DNA of 64,000 nucleotides, taken from contig SWDT01000033.1 in assembly GCA_009193035.1 (NCBI GenBank), positions 288,185-352,184 on the forward strand, in the 5' to 3' direction. Below, piece after piece: positions 11,143-24,194 of the stretch. Position 1 is the first letter of the stretch; every line of letters begins with the position of its first letter. Source of the stretch: Halicephalobus mephisto. Lineage: Eukaryota; Nematoda; Chromadorea; Rhabditida; Panagrolaimidae. A program made the position numbers and the translations under genes. The notes beneath the pieces were generated by a model, which saw nothing but the letters and a program-made list of their open reading frames with translations, had not been told where the DNA came from and did not search any database.

Positions 11143-13631
11143 TCAATGCTGAGCGATCGGATCACGACGACGCATACAAGCAGTACGAGGATTCAGATTC
11201 CTTTGTCGGACCTGGAAATTCAGATGATGAGTTTTTGTCTGCAAATGATTAAAAACAGACTAAGATAGCGTTCGAAAAATCTCAATTTCCAATTTCTTGA
11301 ACACCATCTAAGATTTTTCACAATTTTCTAACGGAAGCGAACCTGGATAGTGCCTTGGAAGTCCCAACTAACGAATTTTCTAGCCACTATCCAACTTGGC
11401 TTCCAGTGATTTCGACATTCCTCACCTGTGCCTCGAGTTCAGTAATGACTTTCACAGCTTGATGGAGAATCCCGAGCTTTGTTTGACCCTTCTCGCCACT
11501 GTTGGGCATGTGTTGAGTGCACATTTTTCCTAATTCTTTAAAGGCTGTGTTGATATCTCTCACCCGAATCCTTTCTCGAGTGTTGTTTGCCGTTCTTCTC
11601 TCCGATTCCCTGTCGTCTTGACTCTTGGCATCGTCGTCAGAATCCTTCAAGGCCGATCGAGATCTTCTGTTTCTCGAATTCGTGACTCGACCGGAAACAG
11701 GAGCAGAAGTCCCGACAGAGTTGCAGAGCCTCGGAGTTTGAGCAGTGAAGTCGGGAGAAGATTGTTGAACAGGTGGAGGAATGATTGTAGCTGTTGGAGG
11801 ATAATTAGCCGAAGCTGGAGCGGACACTGTTGGGAGAGTTGAGGTCGTCAAGGGAAGACCGTAGAGATCTGTTGGTGGAAGAGCTCCGGTAGAAGCAGCA
11901 GGAAATCCGTCCGTTGGCATGCCCTGGAAAATTAAGAATTTCCCAATGAAATGATTTAGGATAATGTTTAAAAATGATCAAATTTAAATTTCTGGAAAGT
12001 ACGCAATTATTTTCTCGGTCAATGTTAACAGAAGTGACCATGAATAATGTTCGGGCAATCTTAAGATATGGATTTTTGTGCACTATCCAATATTACTATT
12101 ATTAGAAATAGAAATAAATAATGCTCGAAAACTCTTCATTTTACAATTTTTTGGATACTGTACAAGATTGTTTCCCTTCATTTTTTCATTTTTGATAACC
12201 TTCGTTGAACTCCCAAATAAGTTATATTTCACATTCCCTCCTTGGTGCTTCTACAAGTGGCAGATGGTCGTCATTTCACGAGGAAACAAAACGATTGGTC
12301 TTCATTTTATTATTTTGGCTCTTCGCGCCTAATCGATCAGCTCCAGCTCAAGGACAAACTTGAAAGCCTCTATTGTGCCAAGTCCATCTAATACCCTCCA
12401 TGCCCTAATCTGGCTCATCCAAGTTCAAAGAGGCTGCCGAACTAGTCTTGCAAGGTTTATTAGCTCCGCGAAGAATTCTTAACTTACTCAATCCTTCTCC
12501 GATCACGACAATTTGACCCGTTATTTTACAGCCGGGCAATCACGCAAGTGGTCTTCCAATGATCAAAGAACCCACTTGAGTTGCGTCACAGACATGGATG
12601 ATACACCAAAAGTGCCATTTGCAATCGCTTGAATGAGTTCGAGATCAGATCGAAATTGCTTCGGATTCTTGGGATCCGTACGAGTCTTTTTGGAGAATTA
12701 TCTTCCCGCCAAAAATGCGCAGTAATCCTTATCCATTTTCGTCTATCCGAAAACTAGTTTCTGATTGAGGGGAACTCAATCAGCACTTGTCAATGACAGG
12801 ATTTAAGGTTTTCGGATTAGAAGAAAATGATTAGGATTTAAGTTTTAAGGCGCTTTGGTATTGAGGATAAAGTTTGCAAACTAAAATCGGAAATTCCATT
12901 GTAGCCGAATTTGGATAGTGTTCAGAAAACCCACTGTTTTGGGATTTATAGACATATTTGAGATTACTTCTATTATTATCAGCGGAAACAAAATTGGATA
13001 GTGTCTGGAGAATTCAGGTTTTAGAACTTATAGATACTATCCAAAGGTTTTTCCTAATGAGAAGTATATCGAAACTTACAGTAAACGAATGTCCGTAGAA
13101 ATTCTTGTCAATACTAGCGGCAAAGTTGTACTGAGCCGTTGGATCCATCAGTTTCTCATCGGGATTCAGGTAGCTAGAATAAGGCCAATGCTGAGCATAG
13201 GCTTGGGCAGCAGGTTCCAGATTCTCGTACGGCTGGAGCTTTCCTAGTTCTGCGATGCCGTTTGTTGCCGTCGCCAATCCGTAAGTCTGATCCTCCAGAC
13301 CTGTATTTGGGTAACTGCCCATCACAGAAGCCCCTAAATTGGGGTACCCCGGGTTCTGAGCTTGAGACCAGCAGTAAACCTGAGTTGGATCAAAAGCAGC
13401 AGCGACATTGTTTGGGTAAACTTGATAAGGAGGATTGGAGTAACTGGCCGCTGCGAGAGCTGCTGTCAGGTCCTGACTAGGGGCTGCAGAAGTCGAAGTC
13501 GGGGTTGGGGTCACATTTGGGTTAAAATTATTCGTCAACGGCTGGAGCGTAGTTGGAGTGGAATTAACCGGAGGTTGCCCAGGGGTAGAGGCGACCACTG
13601 GGGTTCCTGGGGTTGTCACAGCCGCGGACAT
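11143..13631 (-). CDS. hlh-2: E-protein bHLH transcription factor (Daughterless/HLH-2 type)
   Basis: Exon 1 is 13631-13080, exon 2 11923-11426 and exon 3 11211-11143, all phase 0, giving 372 aa. The bHLH domain, residues ~293-350, reads [20 protein letters not shown], then [10 protein letters not shown], with the E-protein loop and helix 2 ([19 protein letters not shown]). The short last exon supplies the class I tail [16 protein letters not shown]. The N-terminal half is Ala/Pro/Thr/Tyr-rich, as expected for activation regions. E proteins heterodimerise with tissue-specific bHLH factors at E-boxes (CANNTG); HLH-2 is the only class I member in C. elegans. Exon 1 stays open upstream to an acceptor near 13703 (TTCTAG), so a longer isoform with further 5' exons is possible. 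The 1.16-kb first intron carries palindromic repeats. Confidence 0.93.
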
Positions 13632-14334
13632 GGTGATCTTTGTTTCCAGAAACTCCTTCTTCTCGTGAGACCAATCAGATTCTAATTTCACCAGAGGGGC
13701 AACCTAGAACGACCACAATGAATAGGTTGGCATTTTGACGATGAATGGAGTAGAAAACGGAAATCGCGAATTTTTTTACCAAAGTGATCTGGCATTCTTG
13801 GACTTGGTGAATTTCAATAAAAAACAGTTCATTCATGAACTGGTCGTTAAAATAAAAATGCCACCGTAATCAAAAGTTGGAAAACTACAATAACTTGGAA
13901 ACTCAAGTCTCGAGAAATAATAAAAATTTCTTTTTTAATTCCAATAGATCTTTAAAATTGCAAAAAATCGGTCACAATAAGGAACAAAGCCAAAATGACC
14001 AGAAAATAAAACAATTCAAATTCTATTTTCTCAGATCCAATCCATCATTGATGACAATACCCCAAGAAACAAAAGAAGATGACCACAATCCCAAGACCCT
14101 CGTTAATCCCAGATCAAGGGACTTTTCCCCAGTAAATCAAAATTTACCTTTTCTGTCAAATAAGAATCACAACAGACATCAGGACTTGTAGAATTGCTTT
14201 CCAATTTTAATGGAGGTAGATTCTGGACAGGCGGCATCTGGGAGATTTACACTTTTGCGAGAACAAACAAAATCTTGGAAAAACAGGAAAGCTTTGGAAG
14301 TGAACTAGAAAGGAACTGTCGGTCAGGCATCCCT

Positions 14335-14459
14335 ATTGTACTTTTTTGGCGCGCGTCGGGTTTGGGCGGAGTGCCGAGAGTCGAAAATCCATTAGGCCGT
14401 CGTGTCCGCTTTATGGCTAGCTGGGGATCTGGCTCAAACAATCGATTCGGACGATGCAT
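14335..14459 (-). other. possible alternative 5' exon of hlh-2
   Basis: An ATG at 14459 on the minus strand opens a frame with good codon use and a composition unlike its AT-rich surroundings (starts MHRPNRLFEPDPQLA, then Arg/Pro-rich). It may end near a GTACAA donor at about 14335. I could not find a join to hlh-2 exon 1 that clearly keeps frame, so this is only a candidate. Confidence 0.2.
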
Positions 14460-15817
14460 GTCCAAATCAAGCTGGGTCAAGTTGAAAGAGACAAAGACAA
14501 TCAGCTCTAAGGAAAGTGAGAATAAGGGGAACACGGTTCACATGTTCCTTTTTGGGCGAAAAGAAAGTGGTGATAAGGATCGGATGAGATGCCATCTTGA
14601 AGGCGAAGACATTTTCGCGCATTGAAATGGAACACAAAAAGTGTCAAAATAACAATGACATTGTGGTTGTAAGTGGATAGAATAAATGGGCTTTAGATTG
14701 AAGTGATTACAGAAGAATTGGGAGATTGTCGAAAATTTAAAGTTTGGCTAATGGACACAATCATAAGTAATGTCTAGAATACTCAACTTTATGGAGTTTT
14801 CAGATTTTATCCATGATGGTTTTTTAATAAAAAGTAAACTTGGATAATGATTAGAAAGTTCGAGTTTATATGACTCCCAGACACTGTATATGGTAACTTT
14901 TAACAAAAGTGCACTTGAATAGTGTTCAGAAAATCCAAATTTACAGGATTTCTAGGCACTATTCAAATTCATTTCCACTAAAAGCTACCATGGATAATGT
15001 CTGGAAATTCCACAAATTTGAAGTTGCCGAACATTATCCAAGATTAATCCCAATAAAATCACCCTTTTCGAAAAACGGTCCCAAATATCTTTTCCTTCAC
15101 TATCGTCTACCTCCATTATTCTAGATCACTACATTTAACCTTCTAGAGTCATCATTACTCGCAAACAATCCTTCAAAGTTGACATTTGTCTATTTGTCAT
15201 TCATGTTAAAATCTACCCTTGGCACATGGCGGAAGAAAAATAAACATTACCCACTAAGCCAAAAAGTTTAGTCTCGATCGGAAGTCTTACGATAACTAAG
15301 TCCTAAAAGCCACTTGACCTATGACAGCCAATTGCGCGGATTTGCGTGTTTATTCTACTCCACAAAAACGATGGCACGGAGGATCCAAGAGAAGAAAAAT
15401 GATTGACCTGTCAATTTGGCGTGTTCACCGGAGAAGAATGGCCCCGACGCGTGCCGAGGATCCAGTTGGCATTCATTTTTCCGGTTTGCTCTCAAATGGG
15501 CTCCAAATATACTCAATCGGAAAAATCGGTCAGACTCAATTTTGTGGAAAATTTAAGAAGAAACCATAAATGTATTTGTTTGAAAAATCAGACTTGAAAA
15601 AGTCAAATTCTACCGTAAACTAAATTTTTCCGAAAGCAAGGAAATGAAAAGAACCAACCGCCATCAACGACGATTGCACGCTTTTTGAAAGAACAACACT
15701 TTTTCACTTTAACCAGTCACGATCGTTTTTATAAGGATTCTTGGTTGGGAGAACCGCGCCAAAAATTTAGGACTGAATTTTAATTAGAAAAAATAAAAAA
15801 TGATGGTTGGGTAAAGG

Positions 15818-16190
15818 TTATTCTGGATACTATCCATCGTTAAGTCAATTGAATTCATCAAAAACAACTTTGGATAGTGTTTACAAATTCCTAAAATCTA
15901 AATTTTCTAGATACTATCCAAGGTTCCTTTAAATGAAAACTCTAATGAGATTGTTTGATAGTGTTCGGAAACTTCTAAAACCTGGATTTCCTAAACACTA
16001 TCCAACACTGTTCGTCATGAAAATTTTACTGAAATCAGTTTGGATAGTGTCTAGGAAATCCAAACTTTAGTCACTCCTAGACACTGTTCAAAGCTTTTTA
16101 CTGTGAATTCATTAGAAGTCAACCTGGATAGTATCAACAAGACCTCTAAATCATCATTCTCCAAACATTATTCATAATTTCTCCTCCCAT
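15818..16190. repeat. tandem array of the ~85-bp palindromic repeat
   Basis: Four successive units begin with TTGGATAGTGT or a close variant near 15871, 15955, 16040 and 16122, spaced 83-86 bp. Each unit has a second arm ending in a form of GACACTATCCAA about 40-55 bp later. The spacer between units is also similar from unit to unit (short runs like GATTGTTTCCAATGAAAA). The array is the clearest in the window. Confidence 0.75.
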
Positions 16191-18384
16191 AAAATTAAAC
16201 TTAAGTTCTCTCCCGGATTTCCTTGAGACAGTTTTATGAGACAATCCATGATTTTGCGGGAGTCAGTAACCACGCATCTAAAGAGCATCCACAAGGTCCT
16301 TCAATCTCGAAACGACCTTGTTTACTGTTATGCAAATTCGCGGCACGAGCAAAGACCACTTGAGAAAAAGTTTCGACAATGACCGATTGAGGCTCCTTTT
16401 AGTGCTCATTGGGATAGATTACGGTTTCGGTTTAGAGTTGCAACTTTCTTGCCGACAAAAAGAGGATCGGAAGATGAAGACGAATTCAAAGTTTTTACTT
16501 CGGGAAATATGTTTCGTTTCGAGAAAAAAGACGGATTGAAATTACTCAAGTCTATTGGATCACACAGGAATTTCAAGTCGATAAATGCCTAAAAACGACA
16601 GATGTCGCGTGTGATAGGCGAAAGGAGCCACTCGACACTTCAAGTTTTCATAAAATTTGATTGATTGATTTACGGTAAACCTAAATTATAGCTATTGTGA
16701 AAATAATAAATTGTCGATTAAAAATTGAGAAATGTATATTTTCCGTAAAAGAGAAAATCAGAGAAGCATGGACGAGGAAAGTCAGGAAGCTTGGATGACA
16801 GCTGAGTAAACGGGTGGTAGCTTGATCGACTGATTCTGAGTCGATGGAAGCGAGAAACAAACTATCGACAAATAAGGAATTGGATGACGAGGAAGGTATT
16901 GGATTGGAGTTGTGTCAATGGTAGAATATGGAAATTCAATTTGATAACAGGAAAACATTGGATAGATTCGGGAAATTCAAACATCACGAATCTCTGAATA
17001 CTACCCAAGGCTGATCCTATTCAGATTTCCACTAAAAACAACCTTAGTGTTTAGAAAATTCAAATTTTAGGGATTTCCAGACACGATTCAAGACTGTTCC
17101 TAACAAAATATCTATTGAAAGCAATCTTGGATAGTGTTCGGAAACTTTCAAAATCTGAATTTTCTAGATACTATCCAAGATAATAATCAACGGAAACAAC
17201 CAGAGATTTCATAACTAACGTTTTTTCGGAAATGTAAAATCAATGATCCAACTATTTTTTGATCCCAATTGATTTTAGTCCCGAGATTTTCCCTTTCCCG
17301 CCGGAAAAGAAATGGAATCCAGATGTGCAAAAGTGACTGATTGCCCGATCCCCTCTGTTTATTGCTATTGCTAGAAGTCACAAAGCCGAAGGAAACCGAA
17401 TTATGACTGAGTCTCGAAATTTATCTCCCTCGGAGTTATAGCTTGTTGGACGTTTTTGTTGATCTCCGTAAGCTAGTCTGATCTTGTCGGAGGAAGAGAC
17501 TAATTGGAGATTGTTTAGAATTAGGAAACAACTCATTCCAAAAGACATTAGACGAGATCCACATCTACAGTAATCCAAGGGGAAAAGGTAAGCAAACAAG
17601 AAAACTTCAAAGAAAGTCCGACTAATAAGGAACAAAACGTATGCGGATTTTTATATTGGCCGTGAAAAAGAAACTTTCGGCAGTTCTCGGTAAGGCTGTG
17701 TTGGCAACTTCTAGAAAAGTTATGTTGGAAATAAATTCAATTTGAGCGTAATGCGCCAATCTATATTCAATTAAGGGTACCTGAATTCGAAATGACTCCT
17801 TGGGAACAGGTAAAGCCAACGAAGAAAATGCAAGCCTGATTATGGGACATGTAATGGAGAGCTAGAAAGTTCATAGATGTTGGTAAATTTCGCTGAGTGG
17901 TCGCAGAATGAGTTGTAAAAGACCTATGACATTATTAACATGATTAGGACGTATATTGACGCAATAATGAAAATAATATTAGAGAAAATTAAAAATTCAA
18001 AGAAAAGTAAATGTTGAATTCTAGTAATTGGATCACTGAGAGCAATTTTGGGTAATATTCAAGAAACTAAGAAATTTGAATTCTCGCTATATCATTCAAG
18101 GTTATTTTCAATAACATCAATACGAATAATTCCAAGAAATATTCGGAAAATTAAATTTCCCGATTTGCTGGACACTATCCAACATTTCTTCTACTAACTT
18201 TTAATATAAAAAGACTTATTAATGACTCGAAAATTAAATTTAAATCATTATTCAACTCCCTTATTCCCTCCATCTCTTCCGAATGATCATCCCAAGTTTC
18301 AAAATTGAAAAATTTCCTAAAACAAAGCAGTCCAGTTCATGTCAGTCATTCCACCCTGGAAGCAAAAAAGAAGCTGTCCAGTTC

Positions 18385-18477
18385 CTAGTTCCGAAGACGG
18401 AAGGAGGAGCTCATGAGCCTCCCATGCTGTTTCGCAATCTTGGAGTCGATTCTGTCTGCCAGTTTCTGCGCAGTCAT
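18385..18477 (-). CDS. candidate 30-aa ORF or first exon
   Basis: On the minus strand an AAAAAATG start at 18477 opens a frame with coding-like codons (MTAQKLADRIDSKIAKQHG, then Arg/Ser-rich) that stops at 18385. A TTTTCCAG acceptor lies about 75 bp upstream, as for a trans-spliced first exon. It may continue through a donor I cannot place, or be a short peptide gene. No homology recognised. Confidence 0.25.
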   Translation of the reverse strand: MTAQKLADRIDSKIAKQHGRLMSSSFRLRN

Positions 18478-20491
18478 TTTTTGTCGGATTGAAAAAGACG
18501 GGAGAGAGGAGTTTAATTGCCTTTGTGTTTCCAAGACAAATCAACTGTTTCTGGAAAATGTAGGGAATAAGAGTCAAATTTGGCAATTGAAGCAACTGTA
18601 AGTTGTTTTTTGAATTCTTTGACCTAGAATGGGGTTCGAGGAGACAATGCATCTTGGAAGAAATGGATCCATGGTTGGTTGACTGAGAAGATAAAAGGCG
18701 GGAAATTAAAAGGTCATTGGGGTACTTGAATGTCAACAAGGTTACGATCAAGTTTTTAAATAAAAATCCAAAAAACAGCTGCTTGTCAATTTTCCGAAAT
18801 CCATCAATCTAGGGGACAAATTTTTTTACCCTCCAAAAAACAGTTTCCTTGGTACTTCCGATCAAAATTCACAAATGGCATTGAAAAATGGCATTCAAAT
18901 CACTCAATTCTGAGTCAATTGAAACTAGAAAAGTGTGAAAAACGAGTGCCATTGAAACTAGGTGATTTATTGAAGAAAAAACAAAAAACGGAAATGATTC
19001 AATGAGGTGATTCTTATTCAAGTCTAAGAACCTAAAAACCATTCATACTGTAAAATTAGAATATGAGGAAATTTCCGGATCTTGAAACAATTTTCAAAAG
19101 AATCAAAAGGTTAAAAACGAAATCCCTATCAGTAATGTTTTTCCCAGGAACAGAATGGTCATAAACAATTGATAAGCTACCAGATCGAAGGGAAGATAAT
19201 GCGCTTGAATTTCCTTGACCTTAGGAAAAGTACAAATTTATTCGGACATAACTGTCTAATAAAATTTTAGGACATATTGTATTTTATCAGAACCTATTTA
19301 TTACTTTCCTTCAAGTTGTTCCGGTAATCCATCAGAAATTCCATCAACATATACCATAAAGAACATTTAATTTCGATTTTTCGGCAGGTGAAACAGCCGA
19401 CAACTCAAATGTCATTTTTAGAAAACCAAAAAACTTCTTAAAAATAAAAACTATATAATCTTGTAAACTAATAAACCGTAATAATGTCTGCAAAGATTAC
19501 TGAACATGTGTCACACTGTTACAGGTAATTAGATTCTGAATAGCCGAGGTCTAAATAACGTTGTGTGTTGTAAGGAAAAATAAAAATTCCCGGAAAAATT
19601 GTATTACCATAAGTAAAAATGAGTTGTTATGAAATTATCTTAACATAAATTTCCAAAATTATAGGGATAGATAAAAGCTCCAGAAATTTCCACAAGATTC
19701 TAGAAGGTTGTAAAAATGTCTACGGAATTCTGAAAAGCTCCAGAAACTTACGAAATTCGTAAAAATCTTAAAATTTTCCATCGAATTTTGGAAAATTCTA
19801 GAAATTTTCAGAATTTTCCTTTTTTCTATAATACCTAAAAATGAAAAATAGCCTTATTATCACCGAGCAGAAAAAAAATAATCACAGGACCAAATGTAAC
19901 GGGAAGCGGCTTCTCTACTACCGTAAAGAATGCGGATGTCCAACTAATAGTGACGGGATTTCTTTTTTATTCAGAGAATTGGTTTAGAAGAAACAAATTA
20001 AGACTGAGACTACGGTAATTTTCTAGAATTATTTCTCATTAAAAATATTTCCTAAGGTAACTCAACTTGAAAGGTTATTTATACAGTGAAAAAATCCCAA
20101 AAAGATAAAGATTTTTCTTGGAAAAAAACGATTTAGAATCCGACCAAAACAAGGCGGCACCTTTTATTTGCCAAATTTACCATCCAAATAATTCAAATCT
20201 CGGCAAAGAAATAATTTCGTCCCGTTTTGATATATTCAATTAGCGAAAGACAAACGGGAAAGGGAATCAACTGGAAGCCGCTTTGAAAAGGAACCGTACG
20301 TATTTTTGGCATTTACGAGAGCGAAAGGACAGCGCGAAAAAGAGTCGAGTGAAGGCTCAAAGCTCGGTTTTGGTAATTGAAATTTTGACAACTTGAGGGC
20401 AGGCCAAAGGGAATCTCGTTTGTTCAGGAATCTTCTATTATTATGCAAGAGATGAGTGGATAATGAAGGCGTCAGAATTTGACAAGCAGTA

Positions 20492-20640
20492 GTATTGGAT
20501 AGTGTCTAGAAAATCCAAATTCTTCAATTTCCTGGACACTGTTCGGAATTGTTCTTAATGGGAATTTCAACAGAAGCAACCTTAGACAGTACTTAGGAAA
20601 TTCCAATTTTGGGGGTTTCTAAACACTATCCGAAATTACT
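20492..20640. repeat. palindromic repeat units
   Basis: A TTGGATAGTGTCTAG arm with a CTGGACACTGTTC partner at ~20494-20545, and a degenerate unit to ~20635. Further copies lie at 17101-17185, 24530-24740, 26130-26240, 33721-33778 and 38222-38280. Confidence 0.7.
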
Positions 20641-22239
20641 CTCAATAAAATCCAACTTGCCGAATAACTTCCCTTTACTATCAAAACAACCCTTATCAGC
20701 AAAGGCCAATTTTGGCACACTTGTCGCCAACTACCGTAAAAGTCTTTGACCCACTCGTTGAAGGCACGTTTATAGCTGTTTGAACAACCGCCAATTGACT
20801 AGATCGATCTTTACGACCAACCGTGTAAAAAGAAATCAAAACAGTCGTTTCTTAACCAAGAAACTAAAGAAATTTTATTACAGAGTTTTCAGGGCTTTAA
20901 ATATAATGTAAGCTTTATAGGTTACCCAGTAAGCCAGCCCATTAATGGATTATAAATTACACAGTGAGTATAGGGAAAGCTTAGAAAACGACAAACATTA
21001 GGGCTATCTATTTGTAACTTTTTACAATTGGTTTTTTTAAATAATCTAGAAAAATTGATTTGATCGATGGGCTTCTTGTAAGAGCGCACCTTCAAAAGAA
21101 AAGTTTTGAACAATGACCCGTTCCTTGTTTGATTTATTATTTTTTTTCGAACTGATGAGATTACAAGAAAACTCAAAGAGGAACGACTATGCACCTCTGA
21201 TGAACCTGTTCCTTGATCAGTTTTTGTTCAAATTTTGGATTGGCGCCTTTTTTGATTAGAGGTCGACGACGTTCTTGAACTTTATCAAAAAAGCAACAGC
21301 GATAGACTATAGGAAGTAGAGGTCGTTCAAAGACTTGTGAGCTTTTGATTAGCAATCAAAGTCTCAGAGTCAAGAAGCGGAGCCTTTTGAAAAGTTTAGG
21401 AATTCTTATAAGTATCTGAAATCTGGAGACTATTACACATTAATTTCCTTGTCACTTGTGTCCATGAAAGAATGTATGTTGGCAATGAAGAAATTACTTG
21501 TTTCAATCACACTAACAACAGTTTAGAAAACAGTTGGAAATCTCAATCCTAAAGGAGATATAATCCCTTGTTTTTACGATTCCAAAAATTTCCTTTTAAC
21601 CAGCGAGAAGTTTGGATTGCTATATTCTCTTTCTGCTGACTGTCTAAAAAATATATCCATAAATCTGACTTCCATTTAACTACATACAGGGAAAAAGGTT
21701 TAATGCACTTATATGTAAGTTGGACATAATGCTTTGATATACTGTATTTAATGTGCCGGTACATAAAAACAAAGTTTTTTGCGCACGATGTTGAATGACA
21801 AAGTAGAATGAAAATAATATACTCGATCCACTGAAAATAATGCCTATTTTTAAAATTGGACTTTGAAATTCTTTGTTTATCACTCAGTTTAACTTTATAA
21901 TTTATTGAAATTTGATTAGCAGTATTTGTTATCTACTCTTTATTTTGTGTGCCGATTTATAATACAGCTACCGCAAGAAGATTTACATCAAATGTTAATA
22001 GGTAAACTTTCCTTTTAGGATTTACAATAGTATGAAAATAATTCCCTGTTCCAAGAAACATTGTCTTGTGGAACTGTGAATATTGAGTGAAATTAAGTTA
22101 TATCTAAGAATAGAGTACTCATAGTAAACGACATGATATTGTATAAATATTGCGATCAACACATGGAAAGTGAGTGGCTTCCAGCACTGAAGAAGAAAAT
22201 GTGCACGTTCATTACCACCTGATCTTAATTGTGAAATCA

Positions 22240-24010
22240 ACATCTTGAAAGTGATGAAGAAACAAGGATTTAGTAAGAATGCACTAGAAATTAACAATAT
22301 GATGGATAACAAAATCGATCGTTCTCCTAGTCTGAATGGAATTCCTCCCGATATACTGGGATTCAACTTTACTCAAAGAGATATTGATAAGATTTTTCAT
22401 CGTATAGAGGATGATAATCTTGGAACTCCAAAATAACAGTTATCATTTGCTCTTTTCAGAGATCACTTTAGTTTTATTATCTTAAGTTGGAAAAAGTGAT
22501 TCAAGAGTATGTATGAGGTATTTTTGGTGGTAGCACTTTGTGACCAACTTTATCTTGGAAGTGAAGTAAGCATTACATTTGAATAAATTTTGCACGAAAT
22601 ATGAGAATAATGAATTCTTTAAAGTAGTCTAACATGCTTTGAATATTTCTGCTCATATACTTTTTGCAGATTTTTTATTTTAGGAATCATATACTTCTAA
22701 TATATGGAAGATTTGATTCAAGTGTCGTTGGAAAATTCCGTCAAGAATCTACTGTTCTGAATAACGGTATTGGAGTTGATGACATTCAGACGATTCGATT
22801 GCTCTTTTCCGTCACTTGAGTCGAGAGGAATTCTCTCGTTTTCCTTCGTTTATTGTGTAAAAATAATAGAACTTTTGTCAACCTGATTTCAACAGTAGAA
22901 ACACTTGTGTAACTTTACTTCAGATTAACTTCTTTTCATTATATGTTTATTCCGAAATGCTATCGAGTGTTTATGCATGCAGTCAATATCCTTACGAAAT
23001 AAGGTGCATAAAAATTGCATCGTGTTACAGCCAAGTCTTCTGCAGATTTGTGGATTTGAAAACAAAGAAATGTGATTAAGAATTCACTAACTGTTCCGGT
23101 AGTAGAGACAAATTTGCAAATTGTTAGTTTCCTGGATATTTTAGAGGATTTTAAAATACCGAAAGTGAAATTCAAATAATTCTATTACGGTATTTTATTT
23201 TGATTCCTAAAGCCAAATTTTCAATAAATTCTTCGTAAAATAGAAAATGATTCGAAAAATTCCAAAACTATTTGTCGAGAATTCATCCAAGTTACAAAGT
23301 ATTAACTTTCCATCGTTCCTTATGAGTACGAATGTAACAAAAACCACAATAATCGATGTAAGAGAGAAGTTTTGCATTGAAAATATCAAAATTTGTTCAA
23401 TATAAAGTATTTGGAACATCTTATGTTTAATCATTAGATTTTCAAGATTTATAGATACTAAATATATTACAAACATCTGGAGATGCTTCTGAACAAGAAC
23501 TTAATTTATTTACTGCTTACTTTCATCCATACGAAGCATGATTACGAGCTGAACGGTGTTTTGAGACATATCCCGAATGTGGAAAACTTGATAATCCAAA
23601 CCAAACAATGACTCTTCAATTAAGAGACCCTTCAACTGGAAACAAATTGAGAATGAAAATATTGAGTCAGTAGTTATTATACCGAGGCGACCACAATGAA
23701 TATGGATCAAATATTCAAGCCCCAGAATGTTTCTACAAGTTTGTCAAACTTCAAGATAGGAGGTTTTATCTGACGCTGTATTGCTGTCATGAGAATGCAG
23801 AATAGGAAAATTGCTAAACTATTTAAACTCCCAAGAATATATCTCACAATCCATTATGGACAGAGAATTAGACTAACTGGTTTTCCCAGGTCCCAATGTT
23901 TATATATCTATCCAAAACCTTTCTATGAAATAATCTTTGACAATGTTTGATCCAAAAGTCATTGTTGGAATTACTGCACATAAGACGAGTTCATAAATTT
24001 CGGAAATTTG
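22240..24010 (+). pseudogene. fragments of one or more decayed genes
   Basis: Several coding-like pieces lie in different frames with stops between them. The first, 22240-22436, ends in a frame reading NGIPPDILGFNFTQRDIDKIF. The second, at 23540-23672, has one frame reading LRHIPNVENLIIQTKQ and another reading CFETYPECGKLDNPNQ. The third, at 23795-23950, reads through LPRIYLTIHYGQRIRLTGF. The leucine-rich and C-terminal pieces are suggestive of nematode F-box (FTH/FBA) proteins, but this is a guess. No continuous gene can be built. Confidence 0.25.
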
Positions 24011-24170
24011 TGTTGAGATTAAGGTAAATGGAAACAAGTAATACTAAATTATAGAATAATTATTACTGTTTCTGCAGTTCGTACTTTTATGCGCTTTTAT
24101 TCAATTTCGGCGGAAACTAAAATGCCAAGCAGAAAATTCGACCTTCGCGTCACCGGGGCAACGGACCTAG

Positions 24171-24194
24171 TGGTCACTCGAATTAGAGTGACCA
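24171..24194. repeat. perfect 9-bp-stem palindrome
   Basis: TGGTCACTC is followed, after a 6-base loop, by its exact reverse complement GAGTGACCA. It contains inverted GGTCA half-sites like those bound by nuclear receptors. It overlaps a short open frame (24122-24244, starting MPSRKFDLRVTG) that I do not trust as a gene. Confidence 0.5.

Noticed and set aside
14247..14334. Continuation of the possible hlh-2 5' exon
   Set aside because: Passes the likely donor and loses coding character.
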